Source: Pseudoduganella sp.
Lineage (GTDB): Bacteria; Pseudomonadota; Gammaproteobacteria; Burkholderiales; Burkholderiaceae_D
NCBI GenBank assembly: GCA_021323265.1
Contig: JAJTCO010000019.1
Coordinates: forward strand, 1-45,800
Direction: 5' to 3'
DNA: 45,800 nt
Numbering within the stretch: the stretch's first letter is position 1; every line of letters begins with the position of its first letter. Positions 9,177 through 16,121 of this stretch are shown piece after piece. The notes beneath the pieces are model-generated. The model made no database searches and was not told where the DNA came from. It saw only the letters and a program-made list of their open reading frames with translations. Both the position numbers and the translations under genes were made by a program.

Positions 9177-9190
9177 GTCCAACGTTGGGC
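9177..9190 (+). other. Abutting recombination cores, candidate attI/first cassette junction
   Basis: GTCCAAC (9177-9183, matches RYYYAAC) is directly followed by GTTGGGC (9184-9190, matches GTTRRRY). Together they are a near-perfect 14-base palindrome. The first cassette gene starts 8 bases later, the usual geometry for a cassette whose left end is a GTTRRRY core. It may be the attI right box or a collapsed attC. Confidence 0.45.
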
Positions 9191-9197
9191 TTCTTAA

Positions 9198-9437
9198 ATG
9201 GCCGATACACTTAACGACGATGTCACCATCTCTCTCACTTCCGACGAGGCTTTGGTGTTGTTTGAGTTCCTTCGCCGGTTCAGTGACACAGAAAGCCTAA
9301 CGATCGAAGACCAAGCGGAACAACGAGCCCTTTGGAACCTATGCTGCATCTTTGAAAAGGCTTCAGTGCTACCGCTCGAGGTCACCTATTCGCAGGCGCT
9401 ACTCGCTGCACGTGAACGGTTATGCGATGAAAATTAG
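9198..9437 (+). CDS. Integron cassette protein, hypothetical (79 aa)
   Basis: A small acidic protein with VTISLTSDEALVLFEFLRRF and EDQAEQRALWNLCCIFEKA. I recognise the style (EALVLFE...EDQAE...LWNLE) from conserved hypothetical proteins that often occur in cassette arrays, but no function is known to me. There is no signal peptide or membrane segment. It begins 8 bases after a GTTRRRY core and ends about 65 bases before attC1. There is no clear Shine-Dalgarno; translation may rely on the short AT-rich leader. Confidence 0.7.
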   Translation: MADTLNDDVTISLTSDEALVLFEFLRRFSDTESLTIEDQAEQRALWNLCCIFEKASVLPLEVTYSQALLAARERLCDEN

Positions 9438-9502
9438 GAACCCAGGCCACAATGCCCAACCATTCATTCAACACGGGAAGTTCCTTAGTTATTTATCCAA
9501 AT

Positions 9503-9592
9503 TCCTAACCTCATGCTCAACCTCGCTCACTTCTTTCGCAGGACACGCCAAACGCTGCGTGTTTGTCGTCCCGGTTACCTTGCACGTTAGTC
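9503..9592 (+). other. attC recombination site 1
   Basis: Outer cores are TCCTAAC (9503-9509) and GTTAGTC (9586-9592), pairing over CTAAC/GTTAG. Inner cores are CTCAACC (9516-9522) and GGTTACC (9573-9579). The centre, from CAGGACACGCC to GTCGTCC, folds into a further stem. The layout and much of the sequence match attC2, including CGCAGGACACGC. The outer cores each deviate slightly from RYYYAAC/GTTRRRY. A second RYYYAAC motif, GCCCAAC, lies upstream at 9454-9460. Confidence 0.72.
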
Positions 9593-9605
9593 CCTCCAGA
9601 AAAAT

Positions 9606-9899
9606 ATGCCCCAACAAGTCGACGAAAAATTTTATGATCGAGCAGATGCCCTTATTCATTTGGCGAACGCTCAACTGAGCGCTACTACTGGCGGAAAGGT
9701 TAGCGCCTCTTTCATGTATGCAGCATCCCGATTCAATGCCTGGCGCAGCGCCTGTGGCTTCGAAAAGAAAGAGGAGATGGAAGCGGCACGTGCTGAGACC
9801 ATCGCATACTTTGTCGCCGAGTATGAGAAATGCCTCACCGAAAACCTTGACGACTACATCGAGAACTTCAATCGGTACATGAAGCCGAACGATGAATAG
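9606..9899 (+). CDS. DUF3144 family cassette protein
   Basis: 97 residues beginning MPQQVDEKFYDRADALIHLANAQL, with GGKVSASFMYAASRFNAW, the signature block of the DUF3144 family. The C-terminal half is acidic and helical (IAYFVAEYEKCLTENLDDYIENFNRYM). The family is a small cytoplasmic protein group of unknown function that I recall from gamma- and betaproteobacteria, including integron cassettes. It fills the cassette between attC1 and attC2, starting 20 bases after the left core. Codon use is AT-richer than the neighbouring core genes. Confidence 0.85.
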   Translation: MPQQVDEKFYDRADALIHLANAQLSATTGGKVSASFMYAASRFNAWRSACGFEKKEEMEAARAETIAYFVAEYEKCLTENLDDYIENFNRYMKPNDE

Positions 9900-9903
9900 A
9901 GGC

Positions 9904-9990
9904 GTCCAACTATCTGCTCAACCCAGCTTACCTTGTTCGCAGGACACGCAAAGCTATGCTATGTCGTGCCGGTTGGCGTAAACGTTAGGC
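9904..9990 (+). other. attC recombination site 2
   Basis: The clearest site of the array. Outer cores are GTCCAAC (9904-9910, RYYYAAC) and GTTAGGC (9984-9990, GTTRRRY). Inner cores are CTCAACC (9917-9923) and GGTTGGC (9971-9977). The centre pairs GGACACG with CGTGCC, leaving an unpaired A, the kind of extrahelical base typical of attC hairpins. The overall length of 87 bases is usual. It shares the CGCAGGACACGC block with attC1. Confidence 0.8.
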
Positions 9991-10250
9991 GCTCGTATAG
10001 TTTTACGCACGACTGCATATGAGCTTCATTATTGAGACCAGCGTAGCGGCATCGGCAGCGGCGATTAGTCAGTTGCTAAGCAGACGCGGCGACAGTGTTA
10101 GCTGCCCTTGGCGGTGGCAAAGGCAAGGGAAAAGACGGATGAAATCGTCGAGGGGGCCCCCGCATCGCTGCGCGCCGCTACAGACGGTTGTTTCTGCATA
10201 AGTGGTCGCTTCCAAAGCAATTCATCCACCAAAACCAATCCAAGCAAGCT
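9991..10250. other. Cassette leader without a recognised gene
   Basis: These 260 bases lie between the right core of attC2 and the NTF2-like gene. A 60-codon frame (10019-10201) is open, but its composition changes midway and I recognise no family. Cassette genes usually start close to the core, so the long gap may mark a decayed gene or an internal promoter. Confidence 0.35.
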
Positions 10251-10763
10251 ATGAGAAAATTCACTAAGGCACTTGTTACTGCTATCAGTATCGTCGTATT
10301 CACCGGCATGGCTCCCGTCATGGCAGCTGACAAAAATCTCGACTGGGAGGCCCAGGTCAGAAAAGCTGACGAATCCTTCTGGAACGATTTTAATTATTCA
10401 GAATCTGCTGCGCTGAATTCCCATTATTCAGGAGATGTTGAGTTTTATCACGATCTCGGCGGCACAATACTGGGACAAGGCGCATTGGCCAAAGTCAATG
10501 CAGGCATGGATAACGCTAAGAACCGCGGGCGTCGTGTGCTCGTCCCGAACACGCTGCGCATCTTTCCAATGCGAAAAGACAAGGAGATTTACGGGGCACT
10601 CGTCATGGGCGAGCATGACTTTTTCAGTACCGAGTCGGGAAAAATCGTAAAAAGAACGGTGAGGTCCTCGTTCACTCACCTCATCCTGCTCAAGGATGGC
10701 GTTTGGAAAATTGCGCGCATATATAGCTATGATCACAAAATGGCAGCTGACACGGAGAAATGA
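10251..10763 (+). CDS. Exported NTF2-like (SnoaL/DUF4440-type) protein
   Basis: 170 residues with a signal peptide (MRKFTKALVTAISIVVF, likely cleaved after APVMA) and a cone-shaped NTF2-like fold. The pattern is DESFWNDFNYSESAALNSHY, VEFYHDLGGTILGQ, then RTVRSSFTHLILLKDGVWKI ARIYSYDH. Proteins of this type include small hydrolases, isomerases and ligand binders; no substrate is evident. The ATG at 10251 is preferred over an upstream in-frame codon because it gives a clean signal peptide. The gene belongs to the last cassette before the decayed attC3. Confidence 0.75.
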   Translation: MRKFTKALVTAISIVVFTGMAPVMAADKNLDWEAQVRKADESFWNDFNYSESAALNSHYSGDVEFYHDLGGTILGQGALAKVNAGMDNAKNRGRRVLVPNTLRIFPMRKDKEIYGALVMGEHDFFSTESGKIVKRTVRSSFTHLILLKDGVWKIARIYSYDHKMAADTEK

Positions 10764-10789
10764 GTTCGAACCGAGTGAGTTTGAACTGT

Positions 10790-10852
10790 GTCTAACCCAT
10801 CAATCAACTCGGACGCGCCTACGCGCGCCGGTTATTGTTCGCTGGGTAACAG
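10790..10852 (+). other. Decayed attC site 3
   Basis: The left core GTCTAAC (10790-10796) is a perfect RYYYAAC. The inner part shows CTCGGACGCGC pairing with GCGCGCCGG and leaving one A unpaired, followed by GGGTAACAG where a GTTRRRY core is expected. ACCCA (10795-10799) still pairs with TGGGT (10843-10847). Read through in frame it gives PSINSDAPTRAG, wording I associate with attC read-through in cassette proteins. The right core is lost, so it is probably inactive. Confidence 0.5.
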
Positions 10853-11036
10853 TCGAAATGCTTTCGACATTCATATTTGCTGTATCGGCATCAACCAAGA
10901 GCGTAAGAGCCTCCTTCTCAACCTTTTTGAAGGTAGTTCTCTCCGGATTTCAGGGGCGTCAACTGGTTCTGATGCGATGTGCAATGAGCTTGCGAAGTAT
11001 GTAGACATTTATAGTGATCACGATAAAGGCTTCCTG
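10853..11036. other. Stretch after the array without a recognised gene
   Basis: Two overlapping frames are open through this part, one of which continues into the next gene, but neither has recognisable domains. It may be the remains of a former cassette. Confidence 0.3.
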
Positions 11037-11360
11037 ATGTTACGAGACTTCCTCACCGTGTTTGCCCTTGCTGCGCTGCCTGCGTTTGCTTTCGCTCATG
11101 GCGAAGATGTTCTAGTGACGCTCTATGCGGAGCTCCTGACCATCATTACCATTATTCTCGCGCTTCGAATGGTTCCGGCCTTCCGTCGTTATTGGCGTGG
11201 CGGGAGTGCATTTTGCATACTCGGAGTAATTGCGGCCTGGCTTGTAACGTGGCGGTTGCCCTATAGGGACAATCAACATCTGATAACTGCGCTTTCGGTT
11301 GCGCTGCCATTGCTTGCCACCGCGGCTTACGTGATCTGGCGACGTCGCCGGACGCGCTAA
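11037..11360 (+). CDS. Small membrane protein, hypothetical
   Basis: The ATG at 11037 gives 107 residues: a signal-like N-terminus (FLTVFALAALPAFAFAHGE) and three hydrophobic segments near residues 28-44, 55-70 and 82-100, ending in an arginine cluster RRRRTR. The topology suggests an inner-membrane protein. No family is recognised. It ends one codon before the following hydrolase gene. It may be a former cassette gene since it follows attC3 directly. Confidence 0.6.
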   Translation: MLRDFLTVFALAALPAFAFAHGEDVLVTLYAELLTIITIILALRMVPAFRRYWRGGSAFCILGVIAAWLVTWRLPYRDNQHLITALSVALPLLATAAYVIWRRRRTR

Positions 11361-12011
11361 ATGCGAGAACCTTTCGTGAGTCAGCCATCCAAACTGCTAT
11401 TCCTTCCAGGCGCCTCTGGCAACACGCACTTCTGGAGGCCGGTGGCCGGGTTGCTGCGCCCCCAGGCAACGCACGTCCATTTCGGATGGCCCGGCTTTGG
11501 AACTGCCCCTCGTGATCCCACCGTCAACGGCATTGGCGATCTCGCCGAAAGGGTAGTCGCCGAGATCGATCAGCCGACGGCCATCATTGCCCAATCCATG
11601 GGAGGCGTGATCGCCCTGTTGGCTGCATATCAGCGCCCTGAGCTGGTCACGCACCTTGTCCTCACGGTGACTTCCGGCGGTTTGGATATCAGCGATCTGG
11701 GCGCCCATGACTGGCGGCCGGAGTTCATCGAAGCGAATCCCGGATTGCCCCAATGGTTTTCTGAACTCAAGCTCGACCTGACGCCTATTGTCAGCTCGAT
11801 CGCAGCGCCGTCCTTGCTCCTGTGGGGAGACGCCGACCCAATCAGTCCGGTCGCCGTCGGCGAGCGCCTTGCCGCGCTTCTGCCGCACGCGCGACTGCAC
11901 GTCTTCGCCGGCGGCGAGCATGATCTTGGACATGCGCTTGCCCACGATGTCGCGCCGCTCATCGACGAACACATTTCTACGAACCATAGTCGGAGATCCC
12001 CAGATGCCTAA
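11361..12011 (+). CDS. Alpha/beta hydrolase
   Basis: 216-residue serine hydrolase fold. LLFLPGASGNTHFWRPV is the oxyanion region, AQSMGG carries the nucleophilic Ser, LLLWGDADPISP the acid and GGEHDLGH the histidine. No signal peptide. The ATG directly follows the stop of the preceding gene and the 3' end overlaps the next gene by 8 bases, so the three are probably one transcript. Substrate unknown; size and motifs fit esterases and small-ester or lactone hydrolases. Confidence 0.85.
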   Translation: MREPFVSQPSKLLFLPGASGNTHFWRPVAGLLRPQATHVHFGWPGFGTAPRDPTVNGIGDLAERVVAEIDQPTAIIAQSMGGVIALLAAYQRPELVTHLVLTVTSGGLDISDLGAHDWRPEFIEANPGLPQWFSELKLDLTPIVSSIAAPSLLLWGDADPISPVAVGERLAALLPHARLHVFAGGEHDLGHALAHDVAPLIDEHISTNHSRRSPDA

Positions 12012-12447
12012 CAAATTCCTGGTAACAGGTGCCGTGCTTAGCGGAATTGCTGCCTTGCTTCACGTTGGCTGTATCTATTTCGGTGCGCCCTGGTACCGTT
12101 TTTTCGGTGCTGGTGAAGAGATGGCGAGAATGGCCGAAGCGGGGAGCTGGGTCCCAAGCCTGATCACTTCAGGCATTGTCATTGTTCTGGTGATCTGGTC
12201 GTTGTACGCATTATCGGGGGCTGGCATCGTACGCCGCTTGCCGCTGCTTCGCACTGCGCTTTGCATCATCACCGGCATCTACTTGCTACGCGGCTTGGCG
12301 GCCCTGCCAGTCGCCATCTTCCAGCCTGAGCAGGCGACTGCTTTCCTTTGGTGGAGCTCCGCCATTTGCCTAGGCTTCGGCATTTTCCACTTAGTCGGTG
12401 TCCGCCAAAGCTGGAAGGCGATGTCGCTCTCGGCACAACGAGCATAG
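12004..12447 (+). CDS. Four-helix integral membrane protein, hypothetical
   Basis: 147 residues with four hydrophobic helices (about 5-27, 49-69, 79-100 and 108-130), beginning MPNKFLVTGAVLSGIAALLHVG. The second loop contains YRFFGAGEEMARMAEAG. The ATG at 12004 overlaps the hydrolase end by 8 bases. I associate this helix pattern with uncharacterised small membrane proteins of proteobacteria; function unknown. Confidence 0.7.
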   Translation: MPNKFLVTGAVLSGIAALLHVGCIYFGAPWYRFFGAGEEMARMAEAGSWVPSLITSGIVIVLVIWSLYALSGAGIVRRLPLLRTALCIITGIYLLRGLAALPVAIFQPEQATAFLWWSSAICLGFGIFHLVGVRQSWKAMSLSAQRA

Positions 12448-12471
12448 CTTTCAACCAGATCGAGACGAGTT

Positions 12472-12759
12472 ATGGAAGAAAGTGTAAAGCACGAAGTGAT
12501 GGCGCTTAGTCGGCGGATTCATGATATGACCGAATCGGCCTACCAGACCATGCCTGCGACACGAGGCGACCCGCAATGGCCGGAAAAACAGCGTGTTCTG
12601 CTTGCGGATATGGCGATGCATTTGGTGTGGGTTTCGATGAAGCCGGGCGAGCTCGATGTCGACAAATTGCGCAGCAACCTCTATTCGATACTAACAATCG
12701 CCGATCAGTTTATCCCTGATGCGGAACTGAAGACGACGGCGGAAAGGCTTCTGGAGTAG
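12472..12759 (+). CDS. Hypothetical protein (95 aa)
   Basis: A small, mostly helical cytoplasmic protein: MEESVKHEVMALSRRIHDMT, then LLADMAMHLVWVSMKPGELDVDKLRSNLYSIL and ending ERLLE. No motif points to a function. It starts 24 bases after the membrane protein gene and is followed 42 bases later by the VOC protein gene. Length and codon use are consistent with a real gene. Confidence 0.6.
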   Translation: MEESVKHEVMALSRRIHDMTESAYQTMPATRGDPQWPEKQRVLLADMAMHLVWVSMKPGELDVDKLRSNLYSILTIADQFIPDAELKTTAERLLE

Positions 12760-12801
12760 AGTTGTGATCGCATTTATTTTGAACTCAAATGGAGGTCCAA
12801 A

Positions 12802-13287
12802 ATGACTACGCCAGCAAAAAACACGATTTGCCTCTGGTACAACGGGGATGCGGAGGAAGCCGCGCAGTTCTATGCCAGTACTTTCCCTGACTCGTCCGTC
12901 GGGGCAGTGCACCGCGCGCCTGGGGACTTTCCGTCAGGGAAGGAAGGGGACGTCTTGACGGTGGAATTCACCGTTGCAGGTATCCCGTGCATTGGTCTCA
13001 ACGGTGGCCCAACGTTCAAGCATAACGAAGCGTTTTCGTTCCAGATTGCGACAACGGACCAGGCGGAAACAGACCGTTACTGGAATGCGATCGTTGGCAA
13101 TGGCGGCCAGGAGAGTGCATGCGGCTGGTGCAAGGACAAGTGGGGCGTGTCCTGGCAAATATCCCCGATCGTCCTGGTCAAGGCGGTGACCGATCCCGAT
13201 CCCGCCGTTGCCAAGCGCGCGTTCAAGGCAATGATGGACATGAGGAAGATCGACATCAGTGCGATCGAACAAGCGATTCGCGGTTAA
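12802..13287 (+). CDS. VOC-fold protein (PhnB / 3-dmu-9_3-mt type)
   Basis: 161 residues of the glyoxalase/bleomycin-resistance fold: TICLWYNGDAEEAAQFYASTFPDS, then VEFTVAGIPCIGLNGGPTF, FKHNEAFSFQI, and GWCKDKWGVSWQI. The last block is typical of the family often labelled 3-demethylubiquinone 3-methyltransferase-like or PhnB-like, although these proteins are not proven methyltransferases. A strong ribosome binding site GGAGG (12791-12795) precedes the ATG. It lies only 12 bases before the metallo-beta-lactamase-fold gene. Confidence 0.88.
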   Translation: MTTPAKNTICLWYNGDAEEAAQFYASTFPDSSVGAVHRAPGDFPSGKEGDVLTVEFTVAGIPCIGLNGGPTFKHNEAFSFQIATTDQAETDRYWNAIVGNGGQESACGWCKDKWGVSWQISPIVLVKAVTDPDPAVAKRAFKAMMDMRKIDISAIEQAIRG

Positions 13288-13299
13288 GGAGTGGATGGG

Positions 13300-14250
13300 A
13301 TGGCATCGATCGTCACACTGGCATTGGTCTTTGGATTGGGCGCGGCATCGGCAGCGCAGGCGCAGGTTCCGTACACCTTCATTGAAGGCAAGGTGCCTGA
13401 GGACGTTCAGCCCGACGGAAATTCGATCGTCTTCGAGGGGCCCAGAGAGATGCTGGTCATCGATACCGGCCGCCATCCCGAACATACGGACAAGATCATT
13501 GCGGTCGCCAAGGCACGGAACAAGCCGATCACGGCCATCGTCAATACGCATTGGCACCTCGACCATGCGACGGGCAACGCGCGCATTCGCGCCGCCTATC
13601 CCGGCGCAAAGCTGTACACCAGCACGGCCGTGGAGGGGGCCCTGAAAGGCTTCCTGGTACGGAATGTCGACAAGGCCAAGGCCAGGTTGGAGGACCCTGC
13701 CGTACCGGAGGCGCGGAAGGTCGATACGCGCCTGTACCTGAACGCGATCAACGATCCAGCCAACCTGATTCCCGATCATCCCGTCACGGGGCCGATGTCG
13801 ATCAGGCTCGGTGAGCGCGAATTGCATTTGCACCTGGCGCGGCATGCGGCTACCGAAGGCGATGTTTGGGTCCACGACCCGGCCAGCAAGACTGTCTTCG
13901 TCGGCGACCTGGTGGTGGTACCGCTGCCGTTCTTCGATACGGGTTGTGCGGAAGGTTGGCGCCAGGCGCTGGCAGCGATCGACCGGCTCGATTTCCAGAC
14001 CTTGGTTCCCGGCCACGGCTTGCCGATGGACCGCGCCACGTTCTCCAGCTACCGGCGCGCTTTTGATGCCTTCACCGGCTGCGCGGAAAGCAGCCAGCCT
14101 ACGGCGGCTTGTGTAGCGACCTGGATGCAGCAGGGCGCGTCTTTCGTCGCCATGCATCCCAATCCCAAGTACACCGAGGCCGCGCTAACCTATTACGTCG
14201 ACCAGATCCTGCGCGTGCCCGCACGTCGCGTGGAATACTGCGGCAAGTGA
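13300..14250 (+). CDS. Exported metallo-beta-lactamase-fold hydrolase
   Basis: 316 residues with a signal peptide (MASIVTLALVFGLGAASAAQA). The binuclear zinc motif is NTHWHLDHATG, with later metal ligands in ARHAATEGD, FVGDLVV and VPGHG. I start at ATG 13300 because AAGGAG (13286-13291) sits 8 bases before it; the GTG at 13291 overlaps that site. Members include periplasmic MBL hydrolases, some lactonases and beta-lactamase-like enzymes; the short linkers give no substrate. Four cysteines toward the C-terminus might form disulfides. Confidence 0.85.
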   Translation: MASIVTLALVFGLGAASAAQAQVPYTFIEGKVPEDVQPDGNSIVFEGPREMLVIDTGRHPEHTDKIIAVAKARNKPITAIVNTHWHLDHATGNARIRAAYPGAKLYTSTAVEGALKGFLVRNVDKAKARLEDPAVPEARKVDTRLYLNAINDPANLIPDHPVTGPMSIRLGERELHLHLARHAATEGDVWVHDPASKTVFVGDLVVVPLPFFDTGCAEGWRQALAAIDRLDFQTLVPGHGLPMDRATFSSYRRAFDAFTGCAESSQPTAACVATWMQQGASFVAMHPNPKYTEAALTYYVDQILRVPARRVEYCGK

Positions 14251-14269
14251 GCCTACTTTTTCTTTTCAT

Positions 14270-15058
14270 ATGCATGTAATGGATCCACGCACTTTCAAAT
14301 ACGGGGAAAGCGACGCCCAATCGGCCGACCTGTATCTTCCGCGTGCAGCCAAGCCGCCAGTGGTCTGCCTGCTCCACGGGGGCTTCTGGCGAATGCCTTA
14401 CGGTCGCGAGGAACTTGCGGATATTGCCAAGGACCTCGCGGCCAGGGGGTATGCGGTTTGGAACATCGAGTACAGAAGACTGGGCGCGCCGGGCGGTGGC
14501 TGGCCAGGTACTCTCAGCGACGTGGCACTTGCCGTCGATTATCTCGCGAGCCTCGTTGACGATGGTTTCGATCTTGACTTAAGCCGTGTCATGGTGGCAG
14601 GCCATTCCGCTGGTGGCCACTTGGCTTTGTGTACGTCGGGCAGGGGCTTGAACGGGCACTTTCGCACTTCGCGTGTCCAGCCGATAGCCGTTGCTGGCCT
14701 TGCCGCCGTTTCCGACCTTGCCGGCACCCACGAGATTTCCGCAGGCAACGGAGCGGTCAGTCAACTCCTCGAAGGGTCGCCGGAAACGGTTCCGGAGCGC
14801 TATGCCGCGGCTTCCCCCATCGAGTTGCTTCCCCTCGGGGTACGGCAGCTGATTCTTCATGGCTTGAGGGACGAGGCACTGCCGATTGATCTAGCCAGGC
14901 GCTATGCGTCCGCGGCGCACGCGTCGGGGGACAGCATCGACTATGTTGAACTTTCCGATGCGGGACACATGGACTTCCTCGACCCGGCGAGCGAAGCGCA
15001 CGTCGTGCTGTGCAAGTGGTTGGCACGTGTGAGCGAGTGCGGGAAGATGACGCTATGA
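14270..15058 (+). CDS. Alpha/beta hydrolase (esterase/kynurenine-formamidase-like)
   Basis: 262 residues. HGGFW (in VCLLHGGFWRMPYG) is the oxyanion motif of the hormone-sensitive-lipase-like group, AGHSAGG carries the nucleophile, LHGLRDEALPI the acid and DAGHMDFLDP the histidine. No signal peptide. It is cytoplasmic and could act on small acyl esters or amides; kynurenine formamidases share HGGFW but no tryptophan-degradation genes are nearby. Starts at ATG 14270 or 14279; no clear ribosome binding site. Confidence 0.85.
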   Translation: MHVMDPRTFKYGESDAQSADLYLPRAAKPPVVCLLHGGFWRMPYGREELADIAKDLAARGYAVWNIEYRRLGAPGGGWPGTLSDVALAVDYLASLVDDGFDLDLSRVMVAGHSAGGHLALCTSGRGLNGHFRTSRVQPIAVAGLAAVSDLAGTHEISAGNGAVSQLLEGSPETVPERYAAASPIELLPLGVRQLILHGLRDEALPIDLARRYASAAHASGDSIDYVELSDAGHMDFLDPASEAHVVLCKWLARVSECGKMTL

Positions 15059-15208
15059 GTACCTGATGCTTATGGGCGTCCTGTGCTCAGGCGACTGTAA
15101 TATACGGGTTGATCTACTGCTCATTTTCCGGGCCTTGCAGTTGCTGGCCCTTATTGCGCTTGTGCGAACTTATCGACGTGCGTCAACCCATTAAACAATA
15201 GGCGAACA

Positions 15209-15628
15209 ATGTCCGACATTTTGGAAGCAGCTGGCAGTACCATCGATCACCCAGAGTGCGAGGCGCTTCGTTGCCTTGAACGTAGCCGGCTGCGCGCCCT
15301 GGTTGCGCGTGATGTGGAGCTGGCGCGGCCACTTCACGCCAGCGACTTTCAGCTGATTACGCCGGTGGGCATGGCGCTGTCGCGCGAGCAGTACCTCGGC
15401 GCGATTGCAGCGGGCGCGCTCAAGTATGGCGCCTGGGACCCGAAGCACATCGATGTGCGGCTGTATGGCGACGCGGCGGCGATCCGCTACCAATCGAGCC
15501 TGGAAGTTACCTTCGGGCCGCACCACGTGCCACGGGCTGACTATTGGCATACCGATCTATATGAGAAGCGCGATGGTGCATGGCAGGTCGTGTGGTCGCA
15601 TGCCACTGAGATCCGATCGGTAGGCTAG
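15209..15628 (+). CDS. NTF2-like (DUF4440) protein
   Basis: 139 residues with the DUF4440 layout: an N-terminal helix ECEALRCLERSRLRALVARD, LHASDFQLITPVGMALSREQY, then VRLYGDAAAIRYQS and a C-terminal YEKRDGAWQVVWSHATEI. No signal peptide. This group binds small ligands or acts as isomerases; function not assignable. It is separated by only 4 bases from the DUF1801 gene, so the two are co-transcribed. The 150 bases before it contain no gene. Confidence 0.82.
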   Translation: MSDILEAAGSTIDHPECEALRCLERSRLRALVARDVELARPLHASDFQLITPVGMALSREQYLGAIAAGALKYGAWDPKHIDVRLYGDAAAIRYQSSLEVTFGPHHVPRADYWHTDLYEKRDGAWQVVWSHATEIRSVG

Positions 15629-15632
15629 TGCC

Positions 15633-16049
15633 ATGGCGGAGAACAAGACCAAGGCGACCGGCGCCAGTGTCGATGACTACCTCGCCGCCAAAGCCTCCCC
15701 GGAGCAGCTTGCCGACTGCCGCGAACTGATCGTCCTGCTGGAGCGGATGACCGGGCAGCCGCCTTTGATGTGGGGACCGAGCATTGTCGGTTTCGGTTCT
15801 TACCGTTACACCTATGCGAGCGGGCACTCGGGCGAGGCGCCGTTGACCGGCTTTGCGATCCGAGGCCGAGACATCGTGCTGTACCTGGTCGCCGAAGACG
15901 CAACGCAGGCTGCCTTGCTGGCGCGGCTGGGCAAACACAAGATGACCAAATCCTGCCTGTACTTCAAGCGCCTGGGCGACCTGGAACGGCAGGCGCTTGA
16001 GCAGCTGCTCGTCAACTCGATCGCGGAAGTCAGGCGGCGCTACGGCTAG
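15633..16049 (+). CDS. DUF1801 domain protein
   Basis: 138 residues of the YdhG-like DUF1801 family: VDDYLAAKASPEQLADC, MWGPSIVGFGSYRYTYASG, FAIRGRDIVLYLV, KHKMTKSCLYFKRLGDLE and VRRRYG at the end. The family adopts a YdhG-like fold of unknown function and is common in soil bacteria. Starts 4 bases after the NTF2-like gene. Confidence 0.88.
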   Translation: MAENKTKATGASVDDYLAAKASPEQLADCRELIVLLERMTGQPPLMWGPSIVGFGSYRYTYASGHSGEAPLTGFAIRGRDIVLYLVAEDATQAALLARLGKHKMTKSCLYFKRLGDLERQALEQLLVNSIAEVRRRYG

Positions 16050-16121
16050 CGCGGGATGCTAGGGGAGCCGCGTATGGCCCTATAATCCGCTTCTCGCCCA
16101 GCATATTAGATAGGAACACGA

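Larger units (their letters stand above)
8597..10852. mobile_element. Remnant integron: broken integrase plus cassette array
   Basis: The layout is that of an integron: an integrase read leftwards (8597-8941), a candidate recombination site, then cassettes read rightwards with attC sites. Two attC sites (9503-9592 and 9904-9990) are alike in length and internal sequence; a third (10790-10852) has lost its right core. Cassette genes are short, mostly one per site, and visibly AT-richer than the flanking core genes. The integrase has suffered deletions and frameshifts, so the array is probably frozen unless an integrase acts from elsewhere. It sits between ruvA and ruvB. Confidence 0.75.

Noticed and set aside
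10019..10201. 60-codon frame after attC2 as a cassette gene
   Set aside because: No recognised motif, composition changes midway, and it ends in a low-complexity Arg/Pro-rich tail; listed only as an unassigned leader.
15059..15208. Possible further attC site between the hydrolase and NTF2-like genes
   Set aside because: No paired RYYYAAC/GTTRRRY cores with a foldable stem could be found.
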